A stretch of 64,000 bases of DNA from Micropterus salmoides (taxonomy: Eukaryota > Chordata > Actinopteri > Centrarchiformes > Centrarchidae), in contig NW_024041039.1 of NCBI RefSeq assembly GCF_014851395.1, positions 11,129,513 to 11,193,512 on the forward strand, read 5' to 3'. Each line of letters begins with the position of its first letter. The first letter of the stretch is position 1. Below, in pieces: positions 12,356 to 26,081 of the stretch. The position numbers were made by a program, and so were the translations under genes. The notes beneath the pieces were generated by a model. The model was given only the letters and a program-made list of their open reading frames with translations, made no database searches and was not told the DNA's origin.

Positions 12356-12545
12356 TGTACACGCATTCGGGGACATTACAACTCTAACTATAAATCCACT
12401 ACTTGCCTAAACCTAACCTTACCCTATCCTTAAACCAAGTCGTCACCCTAAAATGTAATGGTTTGCATCATGAAGACATGTATTTTGTCCCCACAATGTG
12501 AGTGTGTAAACAGTTTATGTCCCCACAACATTAGCAACACCCCCC
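12356..12545 (+). mobile_element. small GTCCCC-type MITE-like repeat
   Basis: Starts after a (CA)n tract with ATTCGGGGACATTACAAC, runs through CCTAAACCTAACCTTACCC and CACCCTAAAATGTAATGG, and ends TGTCCCCACAA. It is the opposite-orientation relative of 8757-8870 and has no coding capacity. Confidence 0.5.
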
Positions 12546-13187
12546 TCTCTCTCACACACACACACACACTTACACAGTGTTCTTTGTACATTTCCCAGAT
12601 GAAGATATCTCAGATCTATTCTCATACTCTGGGTTCAGCTTCAAATGCAGCTCAGACAGAGGAAGTGTGTGTGAATTTCTAAATGAGCACACAGCTGCTG
12701 GATAAAACCTTGTATCTCCATGAAGTCAGTTTTTTAAGAGGTGAGACGACCGGCCTCATTTTCTTACAGATGCTGAGTTCTTGAAGTTTAAGTTCAGACT
12801 GGGTTCTATTGGGTAAGAGAGTCGTTAAAGTGATTCAACTAATGTGCGTGTGTGGTTTGTGTTACCTTGTGCATGTGTGTCTGTGAGGTCAGGTTCATTC
12901 TAATTGCCTTCAACAGTCTGAAATGTAGATGATCTGTGATAATACAGACAGAGCACCCTAAGGGGGTAACCATGGTAACTGTGTGCGTGTGTGTTGGCAT
13001 TGAATACACGTGCAGGTGTGTATAAGTGTGTCATCCAAGTACTTATTTGTCCACTGGATGAGCACTTTGTAAATTAAATAATAATTAAATAACATTATTA
13101 TAATCATCAGCTTTAACATTAAACAGTGTATGTGTGTGTGAGATTAGCACATAGAAAATCACAGACATTTAAACAGATCAAGGTACA
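12546..13187. other. non-coding stretch, no gene seen
   Basis: Nothing recognised beyond short TG/CA-rich patches. Confidence 0.5.

Positions 13188-13226
<39 letters not shown>
13188..13226. repeat. (TA)n microsatellite
   Basis: A perfect TA run of about 19 units. Confidence 0.95.
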
Positions 13227-13230
<4 letters not shown>

Positions 13231-16200
13231 TACTAAATAAATGCTGTCCTATTTGCTGCAAACTTAATCTGGTTTACAGTTGTTGTAGTAGTAATATCTG
13301 TATGTTTGCCTAGCAAAAATATCTATCTTAACAAGACATCTTGTCCAGTTTTTAGCATTAATATCATCAAAAGCAACTGCAGGAGCAAAGGGGTAATTAT
13401 ACTTACAGTACTACTATGGCACAACAACAGAAGTGACTAGAAAGTGAAGTAATGCCAAGAGGTAAAGAAGACACATTTTGAAAAGTCTGATTTCTTTACA
13501 TGCTGCAATTTTAAGCAGAAGTCTGTTGACTTATCCTATCTAGACTTAAAATCATATTTTCTTGACACAGTGAAAACATTGTCTTGGTTTTAAAAATGTT
13601 TAACTCCTGATGCAAATCAACTTCTTTAGAATATGACATTCAAGATTTCCTTGTTTTCAACACTCGGTCCATATTGGATACAAAAAAAATCAGTCAAATG
13701 ATTAGTTTCATTCACATTTCTTGTGGGATATGAATACTGTATTCAGTGTAAGTAAGTCCATGTCATAACGAGTGAAGAGCAGGCACAAGAGTACAGTGAT
13801 CTGATATTGTCACACAGCATGGAAAAGAAGTTTAAAGGCAACAATAAAGCTGATTAAAGTAAAAGTCTTTTTGGTATTTAATAGGCAAGACATATGGTTG
13901 TTAAAAGTTTCATCCTTCATAGAGAACAAACATCAGTACACAATTCTTGAACCACTCCTAAGAGACTGTCCTCATCAGAAAAAAAATACTTTTCTTAAGT
14001 GCTAATTTGTTCAAACCCTTAAAACAACCCATATGTTTTCCTGACAAGTGATCTCTTGTGGTAATGCTAGAACTGACAACATTAGTCATTTTCATGTGCC
14101 AATTCTCAATAAAAAAGGAGAATTATGTGATGTGATGAAGGATATCTCCTATTAATAGTAAACCTTGGTGTCTTCTAACGGTGAAGGAAATATTTCCCTT
14201 AACTTTAACCTTGTTGTTTTAGTTGCCTAAATTTAAAATGCCTTTCCCATTGCTGCGGCAGATCACAAAACTATTGCAATGCACTAACAACATACATCAT
14301 TTAGGTATAATGACTTGATGTTCCTGCAGCATAATCCACTTTTCTGCTCTCTGGCTCACACAAACACACACAAAATATGCCAATGTTTTTTGAGGTTAGA
14401 AGCAGTGAGGTTATGGCTAACCTCACTGCTTCTTTTGGTTGAAGTTGCTTTGGTTTAAGTGCTTATATTCCCAAAAAGCAACACACTGTAAGAAGCTCAT
14501 CATACCATATAAAACTTCTAGATTTAATAAATGACTCAATGGCATTCCAGCTTGTGAATGTCCATGGGATCATGACTGTGAGTAACGCTGTCTCTATATA
14601 TACAAGCATTATGTATGTGTTTATTGCATTGCATTTATTCCTGCTGAGACCAGGTGACAGCTTTTTCATAACCGAGTAATTCATTTGCAGCCAACTTCTT
14701 ACTGATACGGGGGTGACACTTTGCTCATACAGCCATGTGAGAAAGAAACACAGCGAGAAAGAGCAAGACAACAAATGGGAAATGAGTGGAAAATATTTTT
14801 TTCATATCAGAGAGAAGAGTTTTAATATTTGTGTGGAGCTTGCTGTAATTAAATAAAATTGCAGAAGGGGAGAGATCTGGGCTTCAGCATGTGTATCTCT
14901 TTGTGTATGACAATGTGTGTATCCTCTGCAGTCATTGCTATAAGCTGAGGTGCAGTCAAAGAGCTATGTCAGAGATGGGAAAACACCACCTCTGCATTGG
15001 GGAAATTGACCATTCTGCTCTTATTCACTCTTTATTCCTTTCCCTTAATTTTTTTCCTCAAGTTTTGCTCTCCCACCTCACACACCATGGAGATGGAAGA
15101 TGGAGGGATGGGCTAAGTTCTGCTTTATGAAAATGCAGAAAAAACACTACTCATCTTCATTATGTCCCCCCCCCACTCTATCGTCTTCAACACTCTGTCT
15201 GCACGACTATCAGTTGCCAGATTGCCATATTTGACATCATCATTACGTCTCCTTCCGCTCAACCTTTGCTGTGTCTGTCTCCACATCTCGTTTTCAGATT
15301 ATTGAGATAAAGATAGTCACTGTATGCCAGTTAATAAAGTCCACCCAAGGCCAGACGTGACTCACTCAGTGTTTACCCTGGGCGATGACACAATGTCCTC
15401 TACAGCCCTCATGTGCACACACAAACACACAGATACACTTCTTTTTATAGTATGTGGGTGGTAGAGGGATCATTAAGGGTCAGTTTTTAACACATTTATA
15501 TTTTTGGTTAAACCTGCGCCAACACTGGCTAAAACTTCTTCTTCTTTTCCACTGCTGAGTAGACATCTTCACTGACACCTCTGGAGCCACCACAATGGAC
15601 ACTTCTGAAGGGAAGAATGACAAGAAAATTGTGGCTTGTAAATGTTCCTTTTATCACTTCCAACTTTCAGACCTGAAATAAAACTTCAGATTCACACTGA
15701 GAGTTATCAGTCAACTTTCTAGCTCTACGTAGCTTTTGAGCCTTTTTAAGCTAAATAGTTTTGGTTGTCTAGCCTGCAAATTTCCCTCTAATGAACACTG
15801 TTTTCCAGCAATAGAAGGCATCTGTTTTCAGCAAAAAAAAGCTCTGATTTTGCAACTGTATGCTACCTGCTTATCCCAAACGCCAAAGATGACATCTGTG
15901 AGGAAAGTCCAACATCTAGCTTTTAATGGTGCCCAAAACAGAGAACAAAAGACAGTATTCAATGTTTTTTTTTGTTACAATGCCCATTTAAATTCCTCTG
16001 TGAAACACAACCACCATGTTACATTTATTTTTAAATCCATAGTCTGCTTTCATATCTTGCCTCAGCCAAGGGGGTAGAAGTACCACTTTATTTGCTTAGT
16101 CAGTTTATATCAGTCGGTTGCATATCCCGTATGGGATAGTGCTGCAATTTGCATGTGCTTCTTTGTGCATCTGTGCATGCAGGTTGTGTGTCTGTGTCTC

Positions 16201-16494
16201 ATCTCCTGTAGACTGCTGCTGGATTTATTTACAGTATGTGCTTACAGAACATGTGTGTGCACTTCCTTCAGGGAAGGTCAAGTTAAGAGAAAAAAGAGTG
16301 TCTATATAAACACATTTGCCAATGCTCAAAATTTAGATTTTGACGTTTTGACGTAAAATAATACATCCTTAAAACTGCATTAGCATTTTAACTACTTAAC
16401 TACTGGCTTGGTCCTTAAACTCCTGAGAAAAATATCTGGTATCCGTCTTTGACTTGCAAAATGTATGACTTTTTTCACTTCTAACTTATTTACT
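13227..16494. other. non-coding stretch, no gene seen
   Basis: AT-rich with no supported exon. A 113-codon open frame at 15736-16077 has no family features and is considered chance. A perfect short hairpin at 14398-14433 is listed separately. Confidence 0.5.
14398..14433. repeat. perfect 16-bp-stem hairpin
   Basis: AGAAGCAGTGAGGTTA is followed by a 4-nt loop (TGGC) and then its exact reverse complement. The palindrome is seen; its function is unknown. A stem this short is below normal microRNA precursor size. Confidence 0.85.
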
Positions 16495-16560
16495 CCGCGA
16501 CCCTGTACACAGGATAAGCGGTTGACAATGGATAGATGGATGGATGGATGGATGGATGGA
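16495..16560 (+). repeat. LINE-type 3' end with (GGAT)n tail
   Basis: CGACCCTGTACACAGGATAAGCGG followed by a GGAT tetranucleotide tail is a common teleost non-LTR 3' end, probably RTE/L2-related. The 5' part is not recognisable. Confidence 0.5.
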
Positions 16561-16599
16561 ACTTGTTTACTTTAGTGGTACAGCATGGTGTTTACTGAT

Positions 16600-17875
16600 A
16601 TCTACTGATATGCAAACAGTCTGGCAAGAATTCTGGCATCACTGGTGAATAAAATATTCTGTTTCACCAATTGTCACCAGTCTGGTTCTGGACCTATGTA
16701 CAATACCATCTCTACTGTTACACTAGTTGTGAACGATAGTATTTTTTGTATGGACAAAAGGAAACACCATGCTGCTGTTTTCAGTGACTTGTCAAAAGCT
16801 TTTGATACAGTTGATCATTCTCTGTTTATAGATTCAATTCATTCAATTGATTAAATTGCTTGTAGATGGTTTCAGATCTACCATTCTGAAAGAGTTCAGT
16901 GTGTCAATTTTGAGAATATTAAAAATAGTTTTTAATAGTAACAAAAAGTGTTCCACAAGGATCAGTTCTGGTCTCTTCTCTAACTAACTGTAATGTTCAT
17001 CTTTACATGAAGGACACTGGTCTGTATTGTTTTACAATCAATTGAGAACCTAAAACTTTATTTTAGTGCTTCCAGATGCACTTGTCAAGCTTAATACTCA
17101 TACTTAATGCAAGCAAAACAAGGTTCATGCTTTTTTCTAGAGCAAAATATATTTATTTTACAGTCTACACCTATCCACACTGAATACATTTCAACATAAT
17201 ATTGAAAATACCATCACCAAATTGGGGCAAAACCTTGGAATTTGCGCAGAAATAGATCCAGCCTCCCTTTGCATTGTAGAAAAAGTATAGTTTAGGAAGT
17301 CTTTCTATCAGTCTTAGATTATGGTGATTTAATCTATAGACTGTTGCTTCCACTCTCAAACCCCTAGATTCAGTGTATCATTCTGCCCTCAGATTCATTA
17401 CCAGGGATCCCTATGACACTCACCATTCCAGTTGGTTGGTCCTCTCTGGCACAGACTTGTAATAAAAATGTGTGTGTGTTCATCCATAAAGCCCGTATTT
17501 TACATTCACCACCCTATATAACATCCATGCTGGACTGGACCACAGGATCCTACCAAACTCTACCAAACCCTACTAACTGTATTATCCATCTCATGAGTTT
17601 ATTCTGAACTTGGAAAATCTGCCTTTAGTTTTTGTGCACCAAACACATGGAATTATCTACAAAACATTCTCAAGATAGAGATTGTTACTACCCCATGACA
17701 ATTCAAGACTATGATCTCAAATCACTTCATCTCAGTGTGCAGTTGTTTTCACTTAATATTGTTCTCTTCTTATTTTTATAACTGCATGTTTCTCTGTATC
17801 TCGACATCACTGCAAATGAGGGTAACCTCAATGATTCTTGAGGCTTAAATAAAGGTTTGAATTTAATTTTACTTG
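16600..17875 (+). pseudogene. decayed LINE reverse transcriptase
   Basis: A relic of a non-LTR retrotransposon of the jockey/L2 type. The frame at 16645-16854 carries the RT fingers/palm entry: QSGSGP, VVNDSIF, DKRKHHAAVF, then motif A as FSDLSKAFDTVDHSL with its catalytic Asp retained. Downstream, in different frames, are VPQGSVL-like residues (about 16950), and at 17380-17570 a C-terminal block including GWSSLA and PPYITSMLDW. The 3' end reads GCTTAAATAAAGGTTTGAA at about 17845. Multiple frameshifts and stops break it; it is not functional. Confidence 0.7.
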
Positions 17876-17999
17876 AATACTTTGGCTCTCTAACAGACAA
17901 TTGACTGATATTTTAGTGTAAGCCTGTTTGCCAATTTGAGTTGATTTGAAAAAAGATACTTTTTATGGGCAGAATATAACATTTTGTGTAAATGTTATT

Positions 18000-18105
18000 T
18001 TTAGCATAAAATAATATACTAATAGTAAGACGAGATAAGGCAAAGCTAAGGCCTGTATAGCACATTTTAACAACAAGGCAATTCCAAGTGCTTATATACC
18101 TAAAT
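18000..18105. repeat. LINE 3' tail fragment
   Basis: ATAGCACATTTTAACAAC followed by AAGGCAATTCCAAGTGCTTAT is a familiar teleost dispersed-repeat tail. No coding part remains. Confidence 0.4.
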
Positions 18106-21100
18106 ATACACTGTAAACTGTCACTTGGCTAGATGAAAAAAATCCATGATGCATTTGTGCATGAGTGTGTGTCTATTTACTCTTGTATTGTACATATATT
18201 GTATGTGTACATTCTCAACCTGTGATTTTTCAAAAAAATGGACCTTTAAGTTTCTCTAAACTGGCCAAACAAGTAAACACAGTCATTAGTGGTAACTGGT
18301 TTAAAAGCAATATTATTTACTGTTTCCTCTTGCATTTTATTATTATTATTATTATTATTACCATTATTGTTTGTCATATATATTTAAGTTTTAAGTATTA
18401 TACTCTTTATTAGTCTGTTCGTATATGTAGGGTTTAGGTCAGAGCTGTGAGATTGTTTAGTATTTTTCCCCTCTTGTTTTTCCTCTCCTCTCCTTGAATA
18501 TTCATTCAAGGCCAGGAAAGGATCTCTGTTCCCCAAAACATAGAAACCTAGACTGTGTAAATGATTGTGCATTCGTTTGCTTGGGGCCAGATGCCCGGAG
18601 CTGTCCTAGGTGGCAGGTCTCTGGACCATCTGTATATGCGTTATAGTACTTCTCTATTTATTCTCTTTTATTAATAAATTCTTCAGTTTCCACAACACTA
18701 TTCTATTCTGTTCATCACTGGGTAAACAGAATCATTCTACAACTAAGATTGTGAATAATATATTATTTTTTATGAGCCTAAGGCTACAAGAGACTTTGAT
18801 TATTTGAGTTTTATGGGGTAATATATTTAACACATGAATACACATATACGCAGGCATATGCACAAGGATGCATGTACACAGACTCAGTCACACATTTGTG
18901 GTTTTATTAAAATACAATTAAGTAAAAAGTGAAAGATACAGACTTGCTGCTGCTTCCATGCTTCACCTTTAGAAACATCCCCTTGCCTGTCTCTCTGTCT
19001 CGTTACTCTTTACTTCAGTCATCTCAGTGAAATGACTCATTTGGCAGCTCAAGTCAAGTTCAGATTAAGTGGCATGGCAAAAATCTTGAAAAAAGTTAGA
19101 TTTCTGTCTTTCAATGTTCTGTCTACCACCCAACGACACTACATCCTTGTGCTCCTGGCCTTGGTGAACTTTACTTCACTGTAGAAAGACTCCCGACACC
19201 TGAAAGACTGGCCAAATATACGGCACATACAGCACTGTAGAATGTGTGTTAGCTAAAGATAGAGACAGAGACACAAATGACTGCATCATGAACAATGGAT
19301 TTTTTTAATGCTCCAAATTTAAACCTCCTCTCCTCTCCAGCTACAATGAACCAACACTGTGTCAGACCTATATTAAAATAACTAATGTATGCTATAAACA
19401 ACTATTTTATAGGGTGCTGTTACTTAACAGCTTAAATGTCCAATTTTATTGTAGTTTTAGCCCAACTCTCATTACCAAAGGCTGACTGGTGGACTGACAA
19501 AGCGATTTGCCTTTTGATTCCCTAAGATATTTTCTGTACACTATGCCTTGTGTCAATTGTAGATATAGTTTATATAAACTCTAAACAGCTGCTAATCTGT
19601 TACAGTAATAGCAATTGGGGTTTATTGAGTCTAATGTTGGTTCAATTATATTTTTACCAGTCCCATCTGTGCCACATATTAAAGTACTGTTCAAGCTAAA
19701 CCAAATTAACAATTTTGGATATTACCCCACCTGCTGTAGGTGTATCAGTCATTAAAGAGAAACCTACTGAGCAAGCAAACATCAAATTTGAGTACTTCAT
19801 CTGTAAGTCAGATTTGAGAACATGCAGTGACAGATTTTTAACAGGTTAGATACCTTCTGGGAGCAAACAAGCACAGAATTGTGATGTTTTCAAGATGCAA
19901 AGAGAAACTATATCTCTAGATGTGAGCCAGCTTCCATTGCTTAGCATCTTTAATGCTTCTACTTTTGGTAAGATATATTCTTCACATGCAAACTTAAACT
20001 CAGAGCAAAAATAAATCTAGTGTATTTGTCCTAGAAATGAAGCACTCAGAATCTGAGAGTATGGTCTAGTATTGGCACTATATAAATAAAAAATAATTGA
20101 ATTAAAAAGATACGCGGCACATCATTGTCAAATAGCTTTAGAATCCTCCTCCCACTGTTACAATACCTTAATCTGGCTCTGTCCCACCATTCCCATAATT
20201 TTCCAAAAGTGAAGATCCAACATTCACAACCACTTCACGCCATGATTGGTCTGCTGTGTGGAGGTGAGAAAAGAGCCAGGGCTTGAACTTCTCTCTCTAG
20301 CATTCTTTTTTGAGTCTATCTAATTATCTATTTCTATCACATTTCATACGAACAACCGAATGCTGAAAACACTATGAATGTCTTCCAGGAGAAACTGTCT
20401 AAAAATGTGCTCTGTTATTCCCTGTAAATTTTGATTTAAATGTATCAGCTTGAAAGGATAATAAAATGTTTCAAGGTTCTCCTCGGACTAACAGCAGAAA
20501 CTCCTGATACTGCATGCTCCTGTATGTCTTTCCTCTGTTTGGGTTGCTCATGTTAGTTAATTCAGGCGCAGAATGAGGAGCTAATGGGAGACCTGAGACT
20601 CAAGCAAATACGCCGTGACATCTGACCCAGAACACACATGTCCCAACACACATGTATATGCCATATTTGAACCCCCTCAATTACAATATAATTGCACAGG
20701 TTTTAAAATACTAAACAGATTCAACAAGATTCAAGGACCTTTTTCAAACACAGACACACACACACACACACGCACACTGTGATACAAAGAGAAGGGCTCA
20801 TTCAACATCTGCCTCTCAGGCCTATATCCACCCCCAGCCAGGTGCAGGAGGACAAACAAAGAGCCGACAGGATCTCATTACAAAGAATAGAGCCAGACAC
20901 CGCACATCCATTTTCTCTATAACTGTTTCACCCACTTTTAAGTATCTCTTTCTCAGTTTTCTTTAGTTCCCTCCTCTGGTTAAATGTTATCTTCTGTTTT
21001 ATGTACTTTTTAAAAACTTGTTTCAACTCTCAGTGTTTCTCTTCATATACACAGAAAACAATTAATTAATACACCAATACGCACAGCCCTCTGATACCTG

Positions 21101-21574
21101 ATGGACTCTTAATCACCAAAACGGGACAAATGGCCAATACGATCCCAGTGCTGTAAACAGGCCATGAATAAATGATGCTGCAGAGTTGATAAACTGGACT
21201 TGTAGAGGAGTTATAGAGGTACACTGTAACTCAGCGAGAAAAGGAAAAAGGAGTGAAAGAGGAGAATTTACTGCAGCAAAAATGAGAGGTGTATGCTTTC
21301 TCTGTCCCAATATACAAGAGTCATTGTTACTACTCTACTTAGTCATATAGTCAGTAGTCATTCATATTGACCATGATGTCCAAGTCTTGGCTTTCCATGC
21401 TGTGTATCCTAATTTTGTGAAGCACATATCCATACATTTCCATTATTACATTTTCATCTACCATGTTACTATGCACTGTATTTTTTGTTTACCTTGATTT
21501 AGTGTATGAAATTGCCTAAAGTCTAAATTATATTATTTTCACGTACTTGCATTAGTTCTTTTTTGATGGCAATG
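18106..21574. other. non-coding stretch, no gene seen
   Basis: AT-rich with a short ATT run at about 18340-18360 and a CA run at about 20754-20772. No exon or element end could be supported. Confidence 0.5.
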
Positions 21575-22215
21575 TCAGCCTGTCGGTCAGTTCACCACTT
21601 TATATATCACAACAACTATTGGATGGATTGACATTAAATGTGCAGACATTCGTGATTAAAAGGAAATGGAGTCTGCAGTCCCTGACTTTTGCTCTAGCGC
21701 CATCATGAGGTTGAATTATTTGTTTTTTTTATAAAAATTTCCCAACAACTATTTGATGGATTACTAAGAAATTTTATACCAAAATCCAGGATGCCCAGAT
21801 GATGAATCCTAATGACTTTGGTGATCCCCTGACTTTTCATCTAGCACCACCATAAGGTTAGCATTTGGTTTTGAGTTAAACACCTCAACAACAATTGGCT
21901 GCAGAATCGAGAAGTTTGGTACAGACATTATTCCCCCCAAAGAATTAACTGAACCTTCAGCCTTTTCTCTAGCACCATCATCAAGTTCAAATTTGTCCAA
22001 TAATTTGGTTTATGACCAAATACCTGCAAAAATAATGGCATTCCTGTCAGCCTTAGCTATACATAATATTAAGTACAAATGTTAGCATGCTAACATGCTA
22101 AACTAATATGCTAATATGCTAAACATCAGTGTGTTAGCATTGTCATAATAGCATTTAGCTACAGTAAAAGCACCACAGTTTCACAAAGCCTAGCGTGGCT
22201 ATAGAGTCTTGTTTC
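21575..22215 (+). repeat. dispersed repeat with internal tandem units
   Basis: Three diverged units of about 130-145 bp recur, each opening with CAACAACTAT/CAACAACAAT-GG and closing with a CTCTAGCGCCATCATGAGG-type block (about 21680, 21833 and 21957). A GCTAACATGCTAA-rich tail follows at about 22080-22140. The same family occurs in reverse at about 47540-48010 and as a fragment at about 49870-49985. This is a known style of teleost dispersed repeat; it is non-coding. Confidence 0.6.
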
Positions 22216-23829
22216 AACAGGGATCTTTAAAGCTTAATGTTATCTTACATAAATCATTTTGTACAGCAAATTGTATATCTCATTTCATTGCATCTCTTAA
22301 GTGGCAAAAGAAGACTGTTTAGACTGTGAAGCTGAAAAGTGCAAACTTAAATCTAAATGTTCCTCTTGAAGTCGGGAAGATGTGATTTTGAAAATACTGT
22401 ATGTTTTCTTTTTGAGGATGGAATTTACATACATTTCATAAATTGAAAAAAAAATGAGGGGTAAGAGTTTGTAATGGAAGCACTCTTCCACTAAATTGAC
22501 TCCAGATCCAGTTCTGCTGTTGCTTCCTCAACATAGACAGCAGTCTGACTAATCTAATAAGTCAGTGAATTCAACCGTTTAATTGGATTATACAGCAGGA
22601 AATGATTAACATATTGGGACACATGTACAGGGTCAAGTGTTCAGGAAATATCTCCCTTTCGCTCACTACCGGTGCATATATGTGAGTTTGTGTGTATAAT
22701 GTACAGCTAGAAAAGCAGTGTGTGTGTGAGTCATATAGGCCTTGAAAGAACAGAAACACCACAGGGTGAACTTAGATCAAATCAGTCTTGAAATGGGCCC
22801 TATCTAAACCAAAGCCAGATGACAAGGATCAGCTTACATTGATTGAGACATGACTTGCAGCTCAGTATGTGTATGTGTCCATGGACGTACGTGTGTTTCT
22901 CTCTATGCGCTTGGCACACAAAAATTGCAGGCTTTGGATAAAGACTACAGTATCAGTTGATTTTTCCCCTGCAGGAATGAAGGCAAAAAGGTTATTTTAT
23001 GACTGTCATTTACCTTTTAAAACAAATAAGGTTATTTTATGATTGTTGTCATTTGTATTTGAAAACAAACAGGTCTTAGGTCATAGCACCTATGACATAA
23101 CACTCATCACCTTTACCTATCACATGCATAACACTACATGTGCACTCATGTATACATGTACATTCCTCCTTTGAGAAGCCTGAGGCTGGGTGTAAAGCCA
23201 AAATATTAGGGAACAAAATCCCCCAAGCTGCCAAGTCAGAAATATCTGCGGTGAATACCTTTCCATGAAATGCCTCCATGAAGTTCAATTCAGACCAATT
23301 ACTGTTGCTAAGTCAACAATTCAAGGAACACTCAGCCAGCAGAGTACATCCCCTGAGATGTTATCTGACCTCTCAGTTGAAAGGTCAACGCAGACCGAGG
23401 AATGCATCAAGAGAGGGTGAGAGCCAGGAACAGAAGCAGCTAGCGGTGTGTGTGTGTGTCTGTGTGTGTGTGCGTGCCTGTCTGTGTGTGTGCATAGTAC
23501 ATAAGTGTATGTACAATACATTGGTGTGCATCTGGATGTGTGTGAAACTGTATCTCACAGTTACCATTTTGCTAGAATAACAGCTCTGTTTCTGATCTTT
23601 TGGACGCTGAACCAAGCAGATGCCTGATATACATCGTAAAACCACTGGGGCTAGACTAGCACAGCATACACCCTGCCAACATAACCACACAAACTTCTCG
23701 TGCACATAAACGCACACACACATACAGGTTTACTGTAAAATACCCCCAAAAATGCATACTAACACCCATACACGTATTACACACTCTTGCAGACCAAAAT
23801 ACACATATACACTCACTTATAAACAGGCA

Positions 23830-23858
23830 ACACACACACACACTCACACACACACACT

Positions 23859-23893
<35 letters not shown>
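23830..23893. repeat. (CA)n microsatellite
   Basis: A CA run with several CT interruptions in its left part. Confidence 0.9.
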
Positions 23894-23896
<3 letters not shown>

Positions 23897-24618
23897 ACAA
23901 GAATAAGATAAAGCCTGCCAACTTCAGATGCTATCACCATTGCTGAGTGCTAGATTCCTCACACACACACTCCTCAGACAAAGGAGCATTATTAAACTGC
24001 AGCAAAGGCATGGAACTCATGATTGCTTATCAAGATCATGGTATAATTTACTATATTAAGTTAAACTTGTTGGTTCAATTATTCTTCAGTTGTAAGACCT
24101 CGTAAGGGAATCAAGCATGGTGTGTTTCTGTTTCAACTTTAAGCAGGCTTCACAAGAAGAAATCTCAAAGAAAACTTGCAGAACTAAACCACACGGGTGA
24201 CATTAATTGTATGACTGTGGAAGTCAGTGCTGCAGTCTTGTTTATAGTTTGTGGTATGCAGGTTGATGTGATCCACTTGTGGGGGAAAAATGTGTTTGTA
24301 CAATCACATTGAGTGGATAAAACCCAGGTTATTTTTTAGGCTGGCAGTTGGTTCAGGGTTGAGGTTTGAATACTTAGGATATGGTCAGAGGGTTAGTAGT
24401 GGTAAGACTTGAGGGAATCAATGGAAATCAATACAGTGTCCTCAGAAGTGACAAAAAGTGCAGGTGTATAGGAGTCTTGTGTGGTTTTTTTTCGTTGTGT
24501 TTATACACACGTGATAATGTGTTGTCACCTTTTTACGTGCGTTAATGCTAGTGTGCATTAGTTTCATTGCAGTGTGTGCAATAATTACCAATGGTGAACA
24601 CATCCATTTTCTGTGAGA

Positions 24619-24621
<3 letters not shown>

Positions 24622-24700
<79 letters not shown>
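24622..24700. repeat. (TG)n microsatellite
   Basis: A perfect TG run of about 39 units. Confidence 0.95.
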
Positions 24701-24702
<2 letters not shown>

Positions 24703-25066
24703 TCTCAGACTCACACTCAGTGCTGAATGTGCACATACCTGCCTGCCTCAACGCTGTGATTGCCCTGTCTGATTAGAATGTGGTGAGTTTATTTAAACTG
24801 GGGAAGGAAGTGCAATATTCAGTTCACTAAGAAGAAGATACAACTCAACAGCACCCCAAAAACTCACAGTGAATACTCGAGCATAGCTGGATATCCACTA
24901 ATATGTACAATCTCAGCCTCTCAGTATTGGCAGGTAATCGCTTAAAAATTATTTACTTTATATTACTATCTATGGCCACTATTGCACCAAATATCTAACA
25001 CTTTTTCTAATGTTTAAGACATAGAAAGGTTAAACGTTAATATTTATACTATATGTGAAGTGTTAA

Positions 25067-26081
25067 AAAAGCAATATGTAGTTTTCAGCTGCCACTACCA
25101 TGCTGCTGTTTTAAGATTGCAACCAGGTGTGAGCTCGTACGTGTGCTCACTTAACTCATCAGTGAGCATAATCTGAAACCCAAACGCTTTCATACAGAGA
25201 TCCCACAATCAACGCGGAAACACCAGCATGCCAGCTGTGGCTTTTCTCCAGACATGTTCCGGCTCTGTTACTTCAACCCTCGTACCTTTCATGCTCTGCA
25301 GCGAGCCGGCATATTGGCACAATAGTCCCTGAAGAAAAGGGATTGTTACAGCGGCTATAGCCAGACAGGGAGACAGCTTCACACAACATGCGCAATTATT
25401 TTGCATTATTGTGGGTCACATAAGTTAGAGAGAAGCTATGTACCTGAGTATTGGTAAAACGACAATAAATCTATATTGAATGTTAAGAAGCAAACATTCA
25501 ACATAGCTGACTGGTCCTGCCTTGCATCGAGGCTAGTATAAACAAATCGCTCCACATTTGCTTTGTACTGTTACATCTTTTCTTGCAGGCTAAATCAACA
25601 CTTTAACATAATACCAGTGGTACACAGAATAGTAATATGGATCGCATTAGTTAGTGAAGTAATGTGGAAAGCCATAACGTTACATGTAGCGGATAGCATT
25701 AGCAACTGCTCGGCGAGCTGACGTGACTCTCTCCGTGTTTCTCCAGCCTTTCTGTTGTTCACCGTTTTCACCAACATCATCTGATTCTCATTTGGCTGGA
25801 CAGGCTTTAGCACATAAACCTTTATTGTTGTTTTATCCTTAAGTGGAGTTTATGTTGGACTTTGTGTTGTGCTGGGAGCTGGTTGTTTTATGGTGTTGGT
25901 GGACTGCATGTCGTTAGCTGCGGTGTTGTCGCAGTATATAGCAGAATAGTGGCTGTACCAAGCAACAGAGAAAACAGGCATGTGCTTCATTTGTACTTCC
26001 TTGAGGCTACAGCCCTTTGACAATAAGGCAGTGAAAATTTCCTTTATTAATAAGTGATTTCATTGGAAAGCTACAGCCCCT
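25067..26081. mobile_element. TTAA-flanked non-autonomous element, copy 2
   Basis: Bounded by TTAA at 25063-25066 and 26082-26085. The left end AAAAGCAATATGTAGTTTTC and the right end in reverse complement AGGGGCTGTAGCTTTCC form imperfect inverted repeats. The interior is shared with 3995-4645, with about 140 extra bases near 25230-25375. There is no transposase frame. It is the more complete of the two copies; the TTAA target suggests a piggyBac/Kolobok-like mobiliser, which is inference. Confidence 0.6.

Larger units (their letters stand above)
22216..25062. other. non-coding, microsatellite-rich
   Basis: No gene recognised. It contains TG/CA tracts at about 23443-23490, 23830-23893 and 24622-24700. 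Confidence 0.5.

Noticed and set aside
15736..16077. 113-codon plus-strand frame
   Set aside because: No domain or splice context recognised; consistent with chance in a long AT-rich stretch.
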